Positions 11,081-21,876 of a DNA stretch of 64,000 bases are shown here, one piece after another. Position 1 is the stretch's first letter, and each line of letters starts with the position of its first letter. A program made the position numbers and the translations under genes. The notes under the pieces were generated by a model. That model worked only from the letters and a program-made list of their open reading frames with translations, was not told the DNA's origin and made no database searches. The DNA is from Gymnothorax reevesii (taxonomy: Eukaryota > Chordata > Actinopteri > Anguilliformes > Muraenidae), in contig CM056576.1 in the NCBI GenBank assembly GCA_029721435.1, forward strand, positions 72,061,876 to 72,125,875, read 5' to 3'.

Positions 11081-12500
11081 ATGACTAGGAACACAAAAAA
11101 ACATGGTTTTAGTTTAAAGTACGCTCGCACTTGCTACGTACCTGTGCACGTCGGAGTTGATGTGTGTCATGATGTCTTTGACAATGCATTTACCCCTAGT
11201 GATAATAAAAACTCTTTTATTAAAAGTTCCAGGAGAATATTTGCAAATGTATGAGTGTGAAGTTTCTTTTTTGACTCCGTATTCTTGGCTAGGAACTTCG
11301 AGCTAATGTTAAAACACATGATGGTGGGGAATCTGCTTACCCATAGACTGTACCTCATTTGAAGAGTTGATTTTGATTTTTTGAAGCTGCCGAGGAACTT
11401 ATCCATAGCCAGCAACCAAGTTTGAAGATGGCAGTAGGCAGTAGTTTGTCGAAGCAGGCAGGAGCAATCAGACATTGGCATGGAAGGTATATCATTTAAT
11501 GCTATGGGCAAGGAAAGCAGCAAATGTATTTGGGCTCATACAACTCTAATTACAACTAATCTGAACTAGCTAACCGTTTAACAAGCCAGCAGTCATAGTG
11601 GAACCAGTCTCTCCGTACAATTGGCGCATTGACCGCTAACACTGTATGTAGCCAGGCTACATAAAAAGTTTGGAAGATGTGCAACATGCTTGTAATGGAG
11701 TTGTGCAACCGCATAGGATTCCGCAGCTCAACCTCCCAATCATTACTGCGCGGATTGTGGCTTCAAATGATAGCACCAGCAGAGGGCGGCAATGTCTGAA
11801 TGAGGAATTTTTTAGCTCCGTTTTTCTACAGTGAAAGGAAGTGAAGACATATCGTCCATCTTTAAATGCAGTCCATAATTGACACATTCACTTGAAGTTG
11901 GAAATAGGTTATGCTTTGAATTGGGCGTGGCTCTCAGTAGTCAAATGTGGACAGCCTTTTGTTTCAATAAAATATCAAATAATATCACCTGCAACCTCAT
12001 TTGAAAGATACTCCCCCTAGTGCCATCTAATTTACATTGAAAATGCCCAGTGAAATAGAACTACCCCTTGATATTCATCTCTCCTTCCTCCTGTGTGTAC
12101 ATCAACAGTAAATTGCCAGTTAGTCTTTGTGACTGGAGGAAAATAGGAAAAGACCACTCTGTTTTTATGCACACATCATCAGACATAGCGCATGCATGAC
12201 AATTGGGCCCAATGTTTCTAGTTTTTATCTAGAAACCAAAACAGTGGGGTACCATTTTCCCTCATATTTCCTTGTTTTCAGCTGTTCAAACATCCAGGAT
12301 CTTCAATATAATATTTGGCACTTTAAAGTGTGCCACTTGTTAGGAGACAGGGCTGAACAGTAGGCTGGCCCATCTTGCAGCCAGTTATAAATCCATGACC
12401 CTGGAAGTGTTTTGGAATTAATAAATGATAATCTTTATTGTCCACAATGTGGAAATTAGCATTTGGCTTCACAAACAGTTAAAAGACACAATAAATCACA
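11081..12500. other. No feature recognised
   Basis: No coding exon, terminal repeat or RNA gene is visible on either strand. Short open frames here lack family motifs. Confidence 0.5.
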
Positions 12501-12502
12501 GT

Positions 12503-13127
12503 TCAGGAGAGACTCGAGTGAATTCAGGAAAATATTTATTATGCTTTGAGCATAAAGAAGTAACATGCTTAGATTCAAACAAGTCCTTGGCGCTTGGACT
12601 CTTCAGGAAGACTCGTGGAGCAGGAGCACTGCTCAGAGCAGCAGCAGGAAATCCCCCGAAGAGTCCAGACACTGGTGGTGGTGGTGGCTGAAGGCTGGTG
12701 GAGCTGGAGCGGCAGTACAGTAGGTAAGATGAGTAGGGTGGTGTTGGGGAGGAGGGTCAGTGAATGGCAGCATGGGTGAACTAGGGTAGAGAGAATGACA
12801 ATTTTTTAAAAGACAGCAGCAGAACGATTGGCTAGCGACGCGACTGAGGTGTGCCCCAGTTGGATTGAAGAGATCAGCTGCTACGCCAGCTGACAGCTTA
12901 ATTGACAGCCCCAGACATTGACTGCGGAGATTTAGGAGTGAACATGCATGAATTAAATAAACAGAGTTGACGTGCACAAGAGAGAGAGTCTTCCTGACTG
13001 AACTTTTGCTTAGCTTCATTTCAATCAGGAGAGACTCGAGTAGAATCAGGAAAATATTTATTATGCTTTGAGCATAAAGGAGTAACATGCTTAGAATCAA
13101 ACAAGTCTTTCTCTCTTGGACTCTTAT
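12503..13127 (-). repeat. Direct repeat pair, possibly LTR fragments
   Basis: A segment of about 100 bases at 12503-12605 recurs at 13026-13127 with about ten differences. Both contain GAGACTCGAGT, AAAATATTTATTATGC and TTTGAGCATAAAG. On the minus strand each reads like the R-U5 part of an LTR, with AATAAATATTTTCC. About 420 bases of unrelated sequence lie between, including GGTGGTGGTGG and CAGCAGCAG runs near 12640-12690. They may be ends of a short minus-strand retroelement or a local duplication. No coding domain is present. Confidence 0.4.
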
Positions 13128-13139
13128 GACCACATGCCC

Positions 13140-13453
13140 TGTGACGACTGCGCGGACTTGTGGACGTGGCTGCGCTGCGTCGCTCCTGATTGACAGCTGC
13201 CCTGGCAGAGAGGGTGGCTGCGCTCTCCTGCGTAACTGATTATCACCTGGCCTGTACCTGCGAGCACTTCTATTTAAATTGGACTGCTTCAGTTAGACGT
13301 GGCCCGTGTAGTAGTAGGCTGCACGCTGGCCATTTGTTTAGTGCCGGTCTTTGTAAACTTGCAAGATTCCTCAGTAAAAGATTTATGTAAACTTGAATTT
13401 TGGTCTGCTCATCGTTTGTGTTTGTTGCGTTTTTTTTGGAGCCAAGCGTAACA
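13140..13453 (+). repeat. 5' LTR of element A
   Basis: Starts TGTGACGACT, ends AGCGTAACA. A TATTTAAAT-like box at 13271 and AGTAAAAGA near 13373 could be promoter and polyadenylation parts. It is about 314 bases against 322 in the 3' copy; the differences include a 5-base CTGCA shift near the start and many substitutions, so the copy is not very young. Confidence 0.85.
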
Positions 13454-13714
13454 AATGGGGGCTCGTCTATACGGTTAGTTATTTTGACTGTTTTGTCTTT
13501 GGTTTTGTTTGTTTGTATTTGGTATTGTGGTCGTCCATTGTTGGGGATCTGGTAAGTAATCGTTGCTCAAATAAATGTGATTCAACCCTGGACAGGCATA
13601 GCGGCGTGTTTCATTTTGAGGCGCGTCGAATTTGTTTTGTTTAATTAGTGCTGTGGTGAAAGCGAGTTGAGCGTCGCTCGGGAGCACCTCCGTAGATGCG
13701 CAGCCTTTGCTGAT

Positions 13715-14194
13715 TGTAATGTGAATATAGGCCACTAGATGGCAGTATTTACCTTTTTTTTGTTAAACTCAGACTGGAGTCATGTTTAGACATGTCCTGG
13801 ACATGTCTGGGGCAAGTCTCAGAAAAAAAAAAAAGAGGTCTAAATGTGGGTGGGGTCTGCAAAAGAGTATATAAGGAAAAGAATTGAGACAGTAAAGTAG
13901 TAGGAGAAATTGCAAGAAGAAGGATACGTGTGACCAGACCTGTCATTTATGTTCAAGACCTGTTAAGTTTCTTTTGTGGATTTTTCTCACCCAGGACATC
14001 ACCAAGCCACCAAAACCAAGGGACTGTAAATATTTGTTGTTTTTTTTCATATATATCAATCTTGGTCAATAGATTAGTTTGTTAGTTGGTTGTTATTGTC
14101 TTTGTTAATTAAATGTGGTTAAGTTTTTAAAACTGTGTCTGTCATCCCTTGCTGTTGCTGTGTTGTAATGTAATAACAAATTGGGGCCATAACA
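13715..14194 (+). repeat. 5' LTR of element B
   Basis: 480 bases. It contains a TATATAAGG box at 13868, which is a good core-promoter candidate, and ends TAACAAATTGGGGCCATAACA-like wording shared by all family members. A near-identical 479-base copy is at 19257-19735; the main visible differences are an ATAT stretch near 14050 and the length of an A run. Confidence 0.92.
13868..13876 (+). promoter_or_regulatory. TATA-like box in the LTR of element B
   Basis: TATATAAGG lies about 150 bases into the 5' LTR and is repeated at the same place in the 3' LTR (about 19411) and in the LTRs of D. Its place in the LTR suggests the start of the retroelement transcript just downstream. This is a sequence match only. 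Confidence 0.5.
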
Positions 14195-14308
14195 AATTGG
14201 GGGCTCAAGTCCGGGACAGACCATTGTGAGAGTCATTAATTGAAAATCTAACATTTCAAATTGTAAAATTGATTTTTTTAATTGAATACATATATATTGA
14301 CAACAGCA

Positions 14309-16354
14309 ATGGATGATTTCTTGGCATCACCAACCGTAGGGGTTTTGAAGTCTTTTAAAAAGACAGAACTGTTGGAAATATGCAGACATTTGGAGCTGAC
14401 AGAGGTAAAACCAGCCATGCGAAAAGCAAGACTGGCTAGAGAGATAGTTGAATATTACATTGATGAAAATGTGTTTGCACCAGGAGATCTGGAACAGTTT
14501 CCAGTGGAAAATCCAAATATAGAAATGGAACTTAAATTAAAAATGCGAGAGATTGAAAGGGAGGAAAAAGAAAAACAAAGAGAATTTGAAAGGGAAGAAA
14601 AAGAAAAACAAAGGCAGTTTGAGTTAGAAAAATTAGCAAGAGAAGAGATTGAAAGGGAGGAAAGAGAAAAACAAAGAGAATTTGAGAGGGAAGAAAAAGA
14701 AAAACAAAGAGAATTTGAGAGAGAGAAAGAGGAAAGAGCAGAAAGAGAGAGACAGAGACAGAGAGATTTTGAATTAGAGAAATTCGATAGAGAAGAAAGA
14801 CTCCAAATGGAGCAACTAAAAATTAAAATTGAAACTAAAAATAAATTTTGTGCCAGTCAAGAGGTAAAACTGGTGCCTCCATTTTCGGAAAAAGACGTTG
14901 ACAACTATTTCCAGTGTTTTGAAAAGGTAGCAAAGAGTTGCCAGTGGCCAAAGGAACACTGGCCTCTGATGTTGCAAACTGTCCTCAAGGGTAAAGCTCA
15001 ACAAGCCTATTCGGCTTTGTCTGCAGATGATTCCTCTGATTATGAGGTTGTCAAAAAGGTTATTTTGAGAGCTTATGAGTTGGTTCCAGAGGCTTACCGA
15101 CAGAAATTCAGAGGTCTGAAGAAATCGAAAAATCAGACTTATGTGGAATTTGCTAATGAAAAGCAGTTTTGCTTTGAGCGCTGGTGTACTTCTATGGAGG
15201 TCAAGGATGATTTCAACTCACTAAAAGATATGGTGTTAGTTGAAGAATTCAAGAACTGTGTTAAGGATGATGTTAAGACCTACCTTAATGAGAAGCAAGC
15301 ACTGAATTTGCAATCAGCTGCCAAATTTGCAGATGAATATGTTCTCACACATAAGTCCAAATTTCAGTCTAGCAGTAACAATAGATGGTCCAAATTTCAG
15401 AAAAAGGGTTATGGTGATACCCAAGATTCCTCACCCAAAGACAAAGACAAATCTGGTGATGGTGCTCAGAAATCCAGTAACAGGTCTGATCAAAGTGTGA
15501 AAGCTGACAGTGACAAAAGTGGTCTAGTTTGCAGTTATTGCAAGAAATCTGGTCATGTTACAACTAACTGTTGGTTCCTTAAAGCTAAGAAAGAAAAAGA
15601 AAAGAATACCAAACCAAATGCCTTTGTGAAAACAAGGGTAGAAATCCCTGTAGTAGATAACCGATCTGCTAAATTGCCTGCTTCTTGTGGGGCTAAAAAG
15701 CCTAATACAGCTGACTTTGTGAGGGAGGAATTTCTTCCATTTGTGTCAGAGGGATTTGTGGCTCTGAATGAGCATACTACTCCTGTCCCCATATATATCC
15801 TAAGGGATACCGGAGCTTCTCAGTCACTTTTGTTGATGGACTCCTTGGAGTTACGTGATGAGACCGCTTCAGGGGATTTCATACTTGTACAAGGTATTGA
15901 AGGGAGGACTGTATCTGTACCCCTGCGCTCTATATTCTTGAAGTCAGATTTAGTTACAGGACAGGTAAAGGTGGGACTTATGTCAAGTCTACCTATAAAG
16001 GGTGTTTCTCTGTTGCTAGGCAATGACCTGGCTGGGGGCAAAGTAGTTCCCCCTGTACATCTTACTTCACAGCCGAGCACTGAAGATGGGGATGAGGACC
16101 CATCTCTGTATCCTTCTTGCGCAGTGACTCGTGCTATGGCCAAGAAGGCTAAAGAAGAAGATGTTGTGGTGCCGTCCAGCACATTGAATAGTCAGGACTC
16201 ATGTGGTTTGCCTCATGACTCTGATTGGCCAACTATGGTTTCTCCGTTTGAGGACTTATCAGATACTTTTATCAGTTCTCTATTCAGCCAGCCGGATGGG
16301 TCTGGTGATTCTGATGTGTCTGGAGACTTGTCTGTCCAGAAAGCGGTTGATTGA
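14309..16354 (+). CDS. Gag-protease polyprotein of element B
   Basis: This frame is open for about 681 codons from the conserved start MDDFLASPTV; the same start occurs in C and D. Residues about 80-175 form a highly charged EREEKEKQREF-type coiled coil. A capsid-like region follows (residues about 190-370). A zinc knuckle CSYCKKSGHVTTNC lies at about residues 407-420, and the protease active site LRDTGASQS at about residue 498. Gag would package RNA and the protease would mature the polyprotein. The frame ends because two bases are absent near 16337 compared with element D, where the same frame runs on into integrase. The two-base loss therefore separates integrase from gag-protease in this copy. 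It could still be translated as a Gag-protease product. Confidence 0.85.
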   Translation: MDDFLASPTVGVLKSFKKTELLEICRHLELTEVKPAMRKARLAREIVEYYIDENVFAPGDLEQFPVENPNIEMELKLKMREIEREEKEKQREFEREEKEKQRQFELEKLAREEIEREEREKQREFEREEKEKQREFEREKEERAERERQRQRDFELEKFDREERLQMEQLKIKIETKNKFCASQEVKLVPPFSEKDVDNYFQCFEKVAKSCQWPKEHWPLMLQTVLKGKAQQAYSALSADDSSDYEVVKKVILRAYELVPEAYRQKFRGLKKSKNQTYVEFANEKQFCFERWCTSMEVKDDFNSLKDMVLVEEFKNCVKDDVKTYLNEKQALNLQSAAKFADEYVLTHKSKFQSSSNNRWSKFQKKGYGDTQDSSPKDKDKSGDGAQKSSNRSDQSVKADSDKSGLVCSYCKKSGHVTTNCWFLKAKKEKEKNTKPNAFVKTRVEIPVVDNRSAKLPASCGAKKPNTADFVREEFLPFVSEGFVALNEHTTPVPIYILRDTGASQSLLLMDSLELRDETASGDFILVQGIEGRTVSVPLRSIFLKSDLVTGQVKVGLMSSLPIKGVSLLLGNDLAGGKVVPPVHLTSQPSTEDGDEDPSLYPSCAVTRAMAKKAKEEDVVVPSSTLNSQDSCGLPHDSDWPTMVSPFEDLSDTFISSLFSQPDGSGDSDVSGDLSVQKAVD

Positions 16355-17716
16355 GGAGCAAACTAATGATCCTGAAATTTGTGCACTAAGGAGGAGAGCC
16401 CTTCCTAATAAAGAAATAGACGCAGTTCCAGTTGGGTATTATCTCAAGGATGGTGTGTTGATGCGGAAGTGGCGCCCTCCTGATATCCCTGCCAATGCAG
16501 ATTGAGCAGTGGTCAGGCAAATTGTTGTTCCGAAGGTCTACAGGAATGAGATCTTAACAATGGCTCATAGTTTACCTTTAGGAGGTCATCTTGGTGTTAA
16601 CAAGACTGTTGATAAGATCATGAAACACTTCTTTTGGCCTGGGCTTCGGAAAGACGTTTCCAACTTTTGCAAAACCTGTCACACTTGTCAGGTAGTTGGA
16701 AAACACCAGTTAGACCCACCTGTAGCTCCATTGCAGCCTATCCCAGCATTTGGAGAGCCCTTCTCTAAGGTCATTGTTGATTGTGTTGGTCCATTACCCA
16801 AGACTAGATCTGGAAATCAGTACTTGTTGACAATCATGTGTGCATCTACCAGATTCCCCGAAGCCATACCTCTACGTAACATCAAGGCAACTGCAATCTC
16901 AAAGGCTTTGATAAAGTTCTTCACGTTGTTTGGCCTTCCCAGGGAAATTCAGTCAGACTAAGGTAGCAATTTCACTTCTGGTTTGTTTCAGCAGGTTGTG
17001 TATGAACTTGGTGCAAAGCAGATTCTTTTTAGTGCCTATCATCCAGAAAGTCGGGGTGCCTTAGAGCGGTTTCATTCCACTCTCAAGACAATGATGAGGA
17101 CTTATTGTTATGACCATGAGAAAGACTGGGATGAAGGGGTTCATTTGCTGTTGTTTGCAGCTAGAGAAGCAGTGCAGGAGTCTACTGGATTCAGTCCATT
17201 TGAGCTAGTGTTTGGTCATGAAGTGAGAGGACCTTTGCTATTATTGAGTGAACAATGGCAAGAGGAAGAGCCGCAAATCAGTCTGTTAGACTATGTTAGC
17301 AAGTTCAAGGAAAGATTGCGTGCAGCTTGTGACCTTGCCAAAGAGAACTTGAAATCAAGTCAGGGAAAAATGAAAACTTGGTATGATCATAAGGCTGGAA
17401 GCCGTGAGTTTAAACCAGGAGAAAAGGTCCTTGTGTTGTTTCCCTTGCAGTCCAATCCATTGCAGGCTAGATTTCATGGTCCTTATGAAATTCTGACAAA
17501 ACTCAATGATCTCAATTACATTGTGAAGACTCCAGATAGGAGAAAACCAAAACAATTGTGTCATATTAACATGCTAAAGCCTTATCATGACAGAAATGCT
17601 AGGGTTGCAGCTGTCACTTCAGATTCTCCAATGGTCGAAACGTGTGAAGATGAGGGGGAGTTTCAAGATGATGAACCAAGAATTAAAGCTGAAGTTCTTT
17701 CATGTAAATTGTCAAA
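16338..17716 (+). pseudogene. Integrase of element B, located before RT
   Basis: The zinc-binding module shows HSLPLGGHLGVNKT and CKTCHTC (about 16565-16690). The DDE core shows VIVDCVGPLP (first Asp, about 16775), IQSD (second Asp, about 16955) and GALERFHST (Glu, about 17062). A GPY-type module, FHGPYEILTKL, follows near 17470. Stops from single changes occur at 16503-16505 (tryptophan in D) and 16959-16961 (glutamine in D). Integrase lying upstream of reverse transcriptase is the order of Ty1/copia elements and, within Ty3/gypsy, of the Gmr1 group. Confidence 0.85.
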
Positions 17717-18572
17717 CACTGAAGTGTTGCAAAATCTTGATGTAAAACTCCAGCACTTAGAACCCTCACAGAGAGATCAGTTTGAAAGGTTGATCAAGAA
17801 ATATGAGGATTTGTTTCCTGATGTTCCAAAGAGAGTTACTATAGCCTCTCATGATGTAGATGTTGGTGAGGCCAAACCAATAAAACAGCATCCATACCGG
17901 ATGAATCCTGAAAAGAGAAAGATTGCTGAGAAAGAGGTTGAGTACATGTTAAAACATGATATTATCAGACCCTCCAACTCCGATTGGAGTTCACCCTGTG
18001 TGCTAGTTCCAAAACCTGATGGAAGTACTAGATTCTGTACAGATTATCGCAAAGTCAATGCTGTAACTAGAACTGATGTGTTTCCAATACCTAGGATTGA
18101 TGATTGTATTGATAGTGTAGGGCAAGCAAAGTTTCTGACCAAGATTGATTTATTGAAGGGTTATTGGTGTGTGCCTTTAACTGAGAGGGCCAAGAGCATC
18201 TCTGCTTTCGCCACACCATCTGGATTGTACCAGTATGAAGTCCTACCCTTTGGCATGAAAAATGCCCCAGCCACGTTCCAAAGGATGATACAGTCTAAAA
18301 TCGCCGGATTGCCACACACGGGTGCGTACATCGATGACCTGATCACATGGAGTGACTCCTGGGAAGAACATCTAAAAGATGTAGAGACGTTGTTCCAGCG
18401 CCTGACCCAGGCTAACCTGACTGTTAACCTGAGCAAGAGTGACTTTGGTTGTGCTACTGTCACCTATCTTGGCTACGTCATAGGCCAGGGTAAGGTGGCA
18501 CCCATAAATGCTAAAGTCCAAGCCATCATGGACTTTCCAGTTCCTGACAACAAAAAAGCTTCCTTGGAATGA
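17717..18572 (+). pseudogene. Reverse transcriptase of element B
   Basis: Continuous with the integrase frame from 16983. Motifs in order: SSPCVLVPKPDGSTRFCTDY (about 17990), LTKIDLLKGYW (palm aspartate, about 18137), LPFGMKNAPATFQ (about 18245) and the catalytic GAYIDDLITW (about 18322). It would copy element RNA to DNA. Near 18555 about ten bases present in element D are missing, shifting the frame before the connection and RNase H regions. Confidence 0.88.
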
Positions 18573-19123
18573 TCGGGTACTACCGCAAGTTCTGCAAGAA
18601 CTTTGCTGAGATTGCTCTCAGTCTAACTAACCAACTGAAGAAAGGCGTAAAGTTCACCTTGGATGATGCATGCCAGAGAGCCTTCGATCACCTGAAGTCT
18701 CTGCTGTGTCACTTCCCCGTGCTCAAATCTCCTGACTTCAACAAACCGTTCTCCATCGCGGTCGATGCTAGCGACCAAGCTTGTGGATCTGTGCTCCTAC
18801 AGAGAAGTGACTCTGATGACATTGAGCATCCCGTGGCATACTTCTCCAGGAAGTTCAATCGCCACCAAAGGAACTATTCCACAATAGAGAAGGAACTGTT
18901 GGCTCTGGTCCTTTCTTTACAACACTTTGAGGTTTATGTTTGTACAGGACAAAAGCCAATGATTGTGTACACTGACCACAATCCGTTAATGTTTTTGAGT
19001 AAGATGAAAAACAAGAATCGGAGATTGTTGAATTGGAGTTTGATTTTACAGGAGTTTGACTTGGAAATTAAGCATGTGAAGGGTGCAGACAATGTAATTG
19101 CTGATTGCTTATCCCGTGTTTGA
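18569..19123 (+). pseudogene. RNase H of element B
   Basis: After the frameshift the RT connection region resumes (YYRKFCKNFAEIALSLTNQL) followed by RNase H: FSIAVDASDQACGSVLLQ (Asp), YSTIEKELLALVL (Glu) and VYTDHNPLMF (Asp). It ends with ADNVIADCLSRV and a TGA at about 19121. This is the last domain; a purine run leads to the 3' LTR at 19257. All three acidic residues are present, but the upstream shift disconnects it from RT. Confidence 0.85.
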
Positions 19124-19256
19124 ATGTGTATATATATATCATGTGTTTGAATATTGTATGATATGTATATATAGACAAGTGTTCACTTAACCATTTTGTA
19201 TTGAAAAGAAAAATTTTGCCTTTATGAGTCAAAATTTTTCCCTTTTGGAATGGAGG

Positions 19257-19735
19257 TGTAATGTGAATATAGGCCACTAGATGGCAGTATTTACCTTTTT
19301 GTGTTAAGCTCAGACTGGAGTCATGTTTAGACATGTCCTGGACATGTCTGGGGCAAGTCTCAGAAAAAAAAAAAAAAAGAGGTCTAAATGTGGGTGGGGT
19401 CTGCAAAAGAGTATATAAGGAAAAGAATTGAGACAGTAAAGTAGTAGGAGAAATTACAAGAAGAAGGATACGTGTAACCAGACCTGTCATTTATGTTCAA
19501 GACCTGTTAAGTTTCTTTTGTGGATTTTTCTCACCCAGGACATCACCAAGCCACCAAAACCAAGGGACTGTAAATATTTGTTGTTTTTTTTAGATATCAA
19601 TCTTGGTCAATAGATTAGTTTGTTAGTTGGTTGTTATTGTCTTTGTTAATTAAATGTGGTTAAGTTTTTAAAACTGTGTCTGTCATCCCTTGCTGTTGCT
19701 GTGTTGTAATGTAATAACAAATTGGGGCCATAACA
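19257..19735 (+). repeat. 3' LTR of element B
   Basis: 479 bases, nearly the same as 13715-14194, followed by the TGAT duplication at 19736-19739. The purine stretch AATGGAGG just before it is the likely polypurine tract. Confidence 0.92.
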
Positions 19736-19892
19736 TGATTGCCAGTCACAGTGAGCGGTCTGCCGGAAACAGTGCGTAATTACCCCTCGCCGGTTACTGC
19801 ATGAAGACTAGGTACAGCGTAAGTAGGGCCTTTGGGTTGTAGTTAGTTGGGGTGATCATTTTTATTTGTGCTTGTTTACGCTTTTCTCCGCA

Positions 19893-20829
19893 ATGGATGT
19901 CAGTAAGTTTGTTGAGACTCCGTGTGAGTCATATTTGGATAGTTGCACTAATGAAATGTTGTTGCAAATTGCCTCCCATTATAAGATTCCTCTACCGGAA
20001 ACAGACCGCCAATTGAAAGATAGGGTTAAGTTGTACCTAAAGGAGGCGTGGCTTGACAAGGGAATTTTGCTGCAGGAACCTGGCCCTAAGTTTGCTCCGG
20101 TGACGCCTGATGGGGGCGGGCTGTTGAAGTTCGAACAGAGGAAGGAGCTGCTTTTGCTTGAGATTGAGCAGGAAAAGTTGAGACAAACTTGGAAACTAGC
20201 CGTATGGCTTTAGAAAGAGCGAAGATAGACTTAGAGTTCCGTAAGCTTCATCTTTTGAAAGATGGTAATTTGGGTGTAGAGGGGTCAAAGGAGGTGTCAT
20301 CTAGTTTACGATTAGTGCCACAGTTTAATGACAAAGACCCTGATATATTCTTTACTTTGTTTGACCGTGTTGCAGATGCCAGGAATTGATCCGATGAGCA
20401 CCGGTGCTGATTGCGTCAGTGTGTGTTACAAGGGAAAGCACAAGAGGCTTATTCTTCATTGGCTTCGGATGATGCGAAAGTCTACGCTGCGGTTAAAGCT
20501 GCTGTTTTGCGGGCCTACGAGCTTGTACCAGAGGCGCATCGCCTGAGATTTCGTGCAGCAACGAAAGAACCTGGACAGACGCATCTGGAGTTTGCGAGGG
20601 ATTTGCGTAAGCATTTCACTCGATGGTGGTCCGCTAGTGAAGTCAAAACGTTTGAGGATTAGTTGAACAATTCAAATCTTCTGTCCCAGGGGACGTAGCC
20701 ACATTTATTTCTGAGAATGATGCAAAGACGTCGGAAAAAGCGGCAGAACTGGCAGATGTATACACCTTAGCACATAAAACTGGTTCCCGAGAGGGTGGTA
20801 AGGTAAATGCTCCCCTGGGGACAAATAGA
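19893..20829 (+). pseudogene. Gag of element A
   Basis: The start MDVSKFVETPCESYL at 19893 has the same layout as the B-family Gag but little sequence identity. It carries the helix KLYLKEAWLDKG, an FEQRKELLLLEIEQEKL coiled-coil segment, and the capsid-like LRAYELVPEAHRLRFRA (about 20510). The frame is broken near 20190, 20388 and 20660. The matching phrase AYELVPEA in B shows common descent of the two lineages. The coiled coil is much shorter than in B. Confidence 0.75.
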
Positions 20830-21864
20830 GTGTTCCCTCGGTCGACGTTGTCATTGCAAAATTGGGACACTGAATTGGTGTGCAATTATTGCCGTGCATT
20901 TGGGCACTGGAAAATTGATTGCCACATCTTAAACAATAGACCGGTGCACTGTAATTATGTTAAACCAAATGCGCTGGCCAGGTCTTTTCATTCTTTGGAG
21001 TCAGGTGTACAGAGACTGGGGGGTAACAGACATTTGGCTCAAGATTATTTGTTGTCATATTTGCCTTTCATTACTGACGGATGTGTTTTTTTCCCTGTTC
21101 AAAACAGTGGGCCAGTGAAGATCCTCAGGGACACGGGCGTTGTGGATTCGTTTATTTTACAGTCTGTCCTACCATTTTCTGAGCAATCATACACTGGTGA
21201 TAATGTTTTAATTCGTGGAATTGGGTTGAACACTGTTTCTGTTTCCCTTCACAGAATTAACATCCAGTCGGATTTCGTTCAGGGAGAAGTGGTCCCTGGT
21301 GTTCGTCTGGCTCTCCCTGTGGATGGAGTCCATATTATTTTGGGAAATGCTATTGTGGGACATTATGTGTGGAGGGATGCGCCTTCACCCATTGTTTCTG
21401 TTTCCACTAGGGTACCTACTTTGGATAGGGAGATAGAGAGCCTGGCTTGTGCAGTGACGATGAGGTCCCGGAGCGTCGCTGATCATGGGGCGCCACCTGT
21501 TGAGCAGAAGGACAGTTTGGGCTCTGTGCTGGGGGTTCCTAATTTATCTGATCTGCCATTTCCTTTTTCAGGGGAGGGATTGCGCAACGCGCAGGCTGAT
21601 GATCCGGGGTTGGCTGAATTGTCCCAGAGCCTTTCGTCTCCCACAGATGCATGGGGAGCAGCGAGGGGGTACTTCCTTGACAATGGCGTTCTTTTCTGTA
21701 AGTGGGTACCACAAGGGGAGGAGTTCTTGGTGGATGCCATTGTTCAAGTAGTGACCCTCGCTAAATGTCAAAATTCTGTCCTAAAGGTTGCGCATGATCA
21801 GTGCGGGCATGGGGGCGTGCAGAAGACTTATGATCATGTGCTCAGGCATTTCTTTTGGCCTTGA
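20830..21864 (+). pseudogene. Zinc knuckle, protease and integrase start of element A
   Basis: An open stretch of over 330 codons. CNYCRAFGHWKIDC (about 20884) is the zinc knuckle. KILRDTGVVDSFIL (about 21120) is the protease site; the usual DTGA/S reads DTGV. The frame passes on into the integrase zinc-binding module (HDQCGHGGVQKTYDHVLRHF, about 21795), which shows gag, protease and integrase in one frame as in D. A TGA at 21862-21864 stops it within the zinc module, at a position that is glycine in B (PGLRKDV). Confidence 0.75.
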
Positions 21865-21876
21865 GTAAAACGTGAT

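Larger units (their letters stand above)
13715..19735 (+). mobile_element. Ty3/gypsy element B, Gmr1-type gene order, nested in A
   Basis: LTRs at 13715-14194 and 19257-19735 begin TGTAATGTGAATATAGG and end GGCCATAACA. Insertion duplicated TGAT (13711-13714 and 19736-19739); removing B rejoins element A's leader cleanly. The primer site (TTGGGGGCTC at 14197) again resembles proline tRNA. Coding order is gag-protease, integrase, RT, RNase H. Gag-protease is open; pol has at least four lesions. Elements C (28957-33743, -) and D (45850-51879, +) belong to the same family. The very similar LTRs suggest a fairly recent insertion. Confidence 0.92.

Noticed and set aside
15553..16182. Minus-strand frames opposite gag-protease in B (and the same in D)
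   Set aside because: Conserved only because the plus-strand protein is conserved; they carry no recognisable domain.
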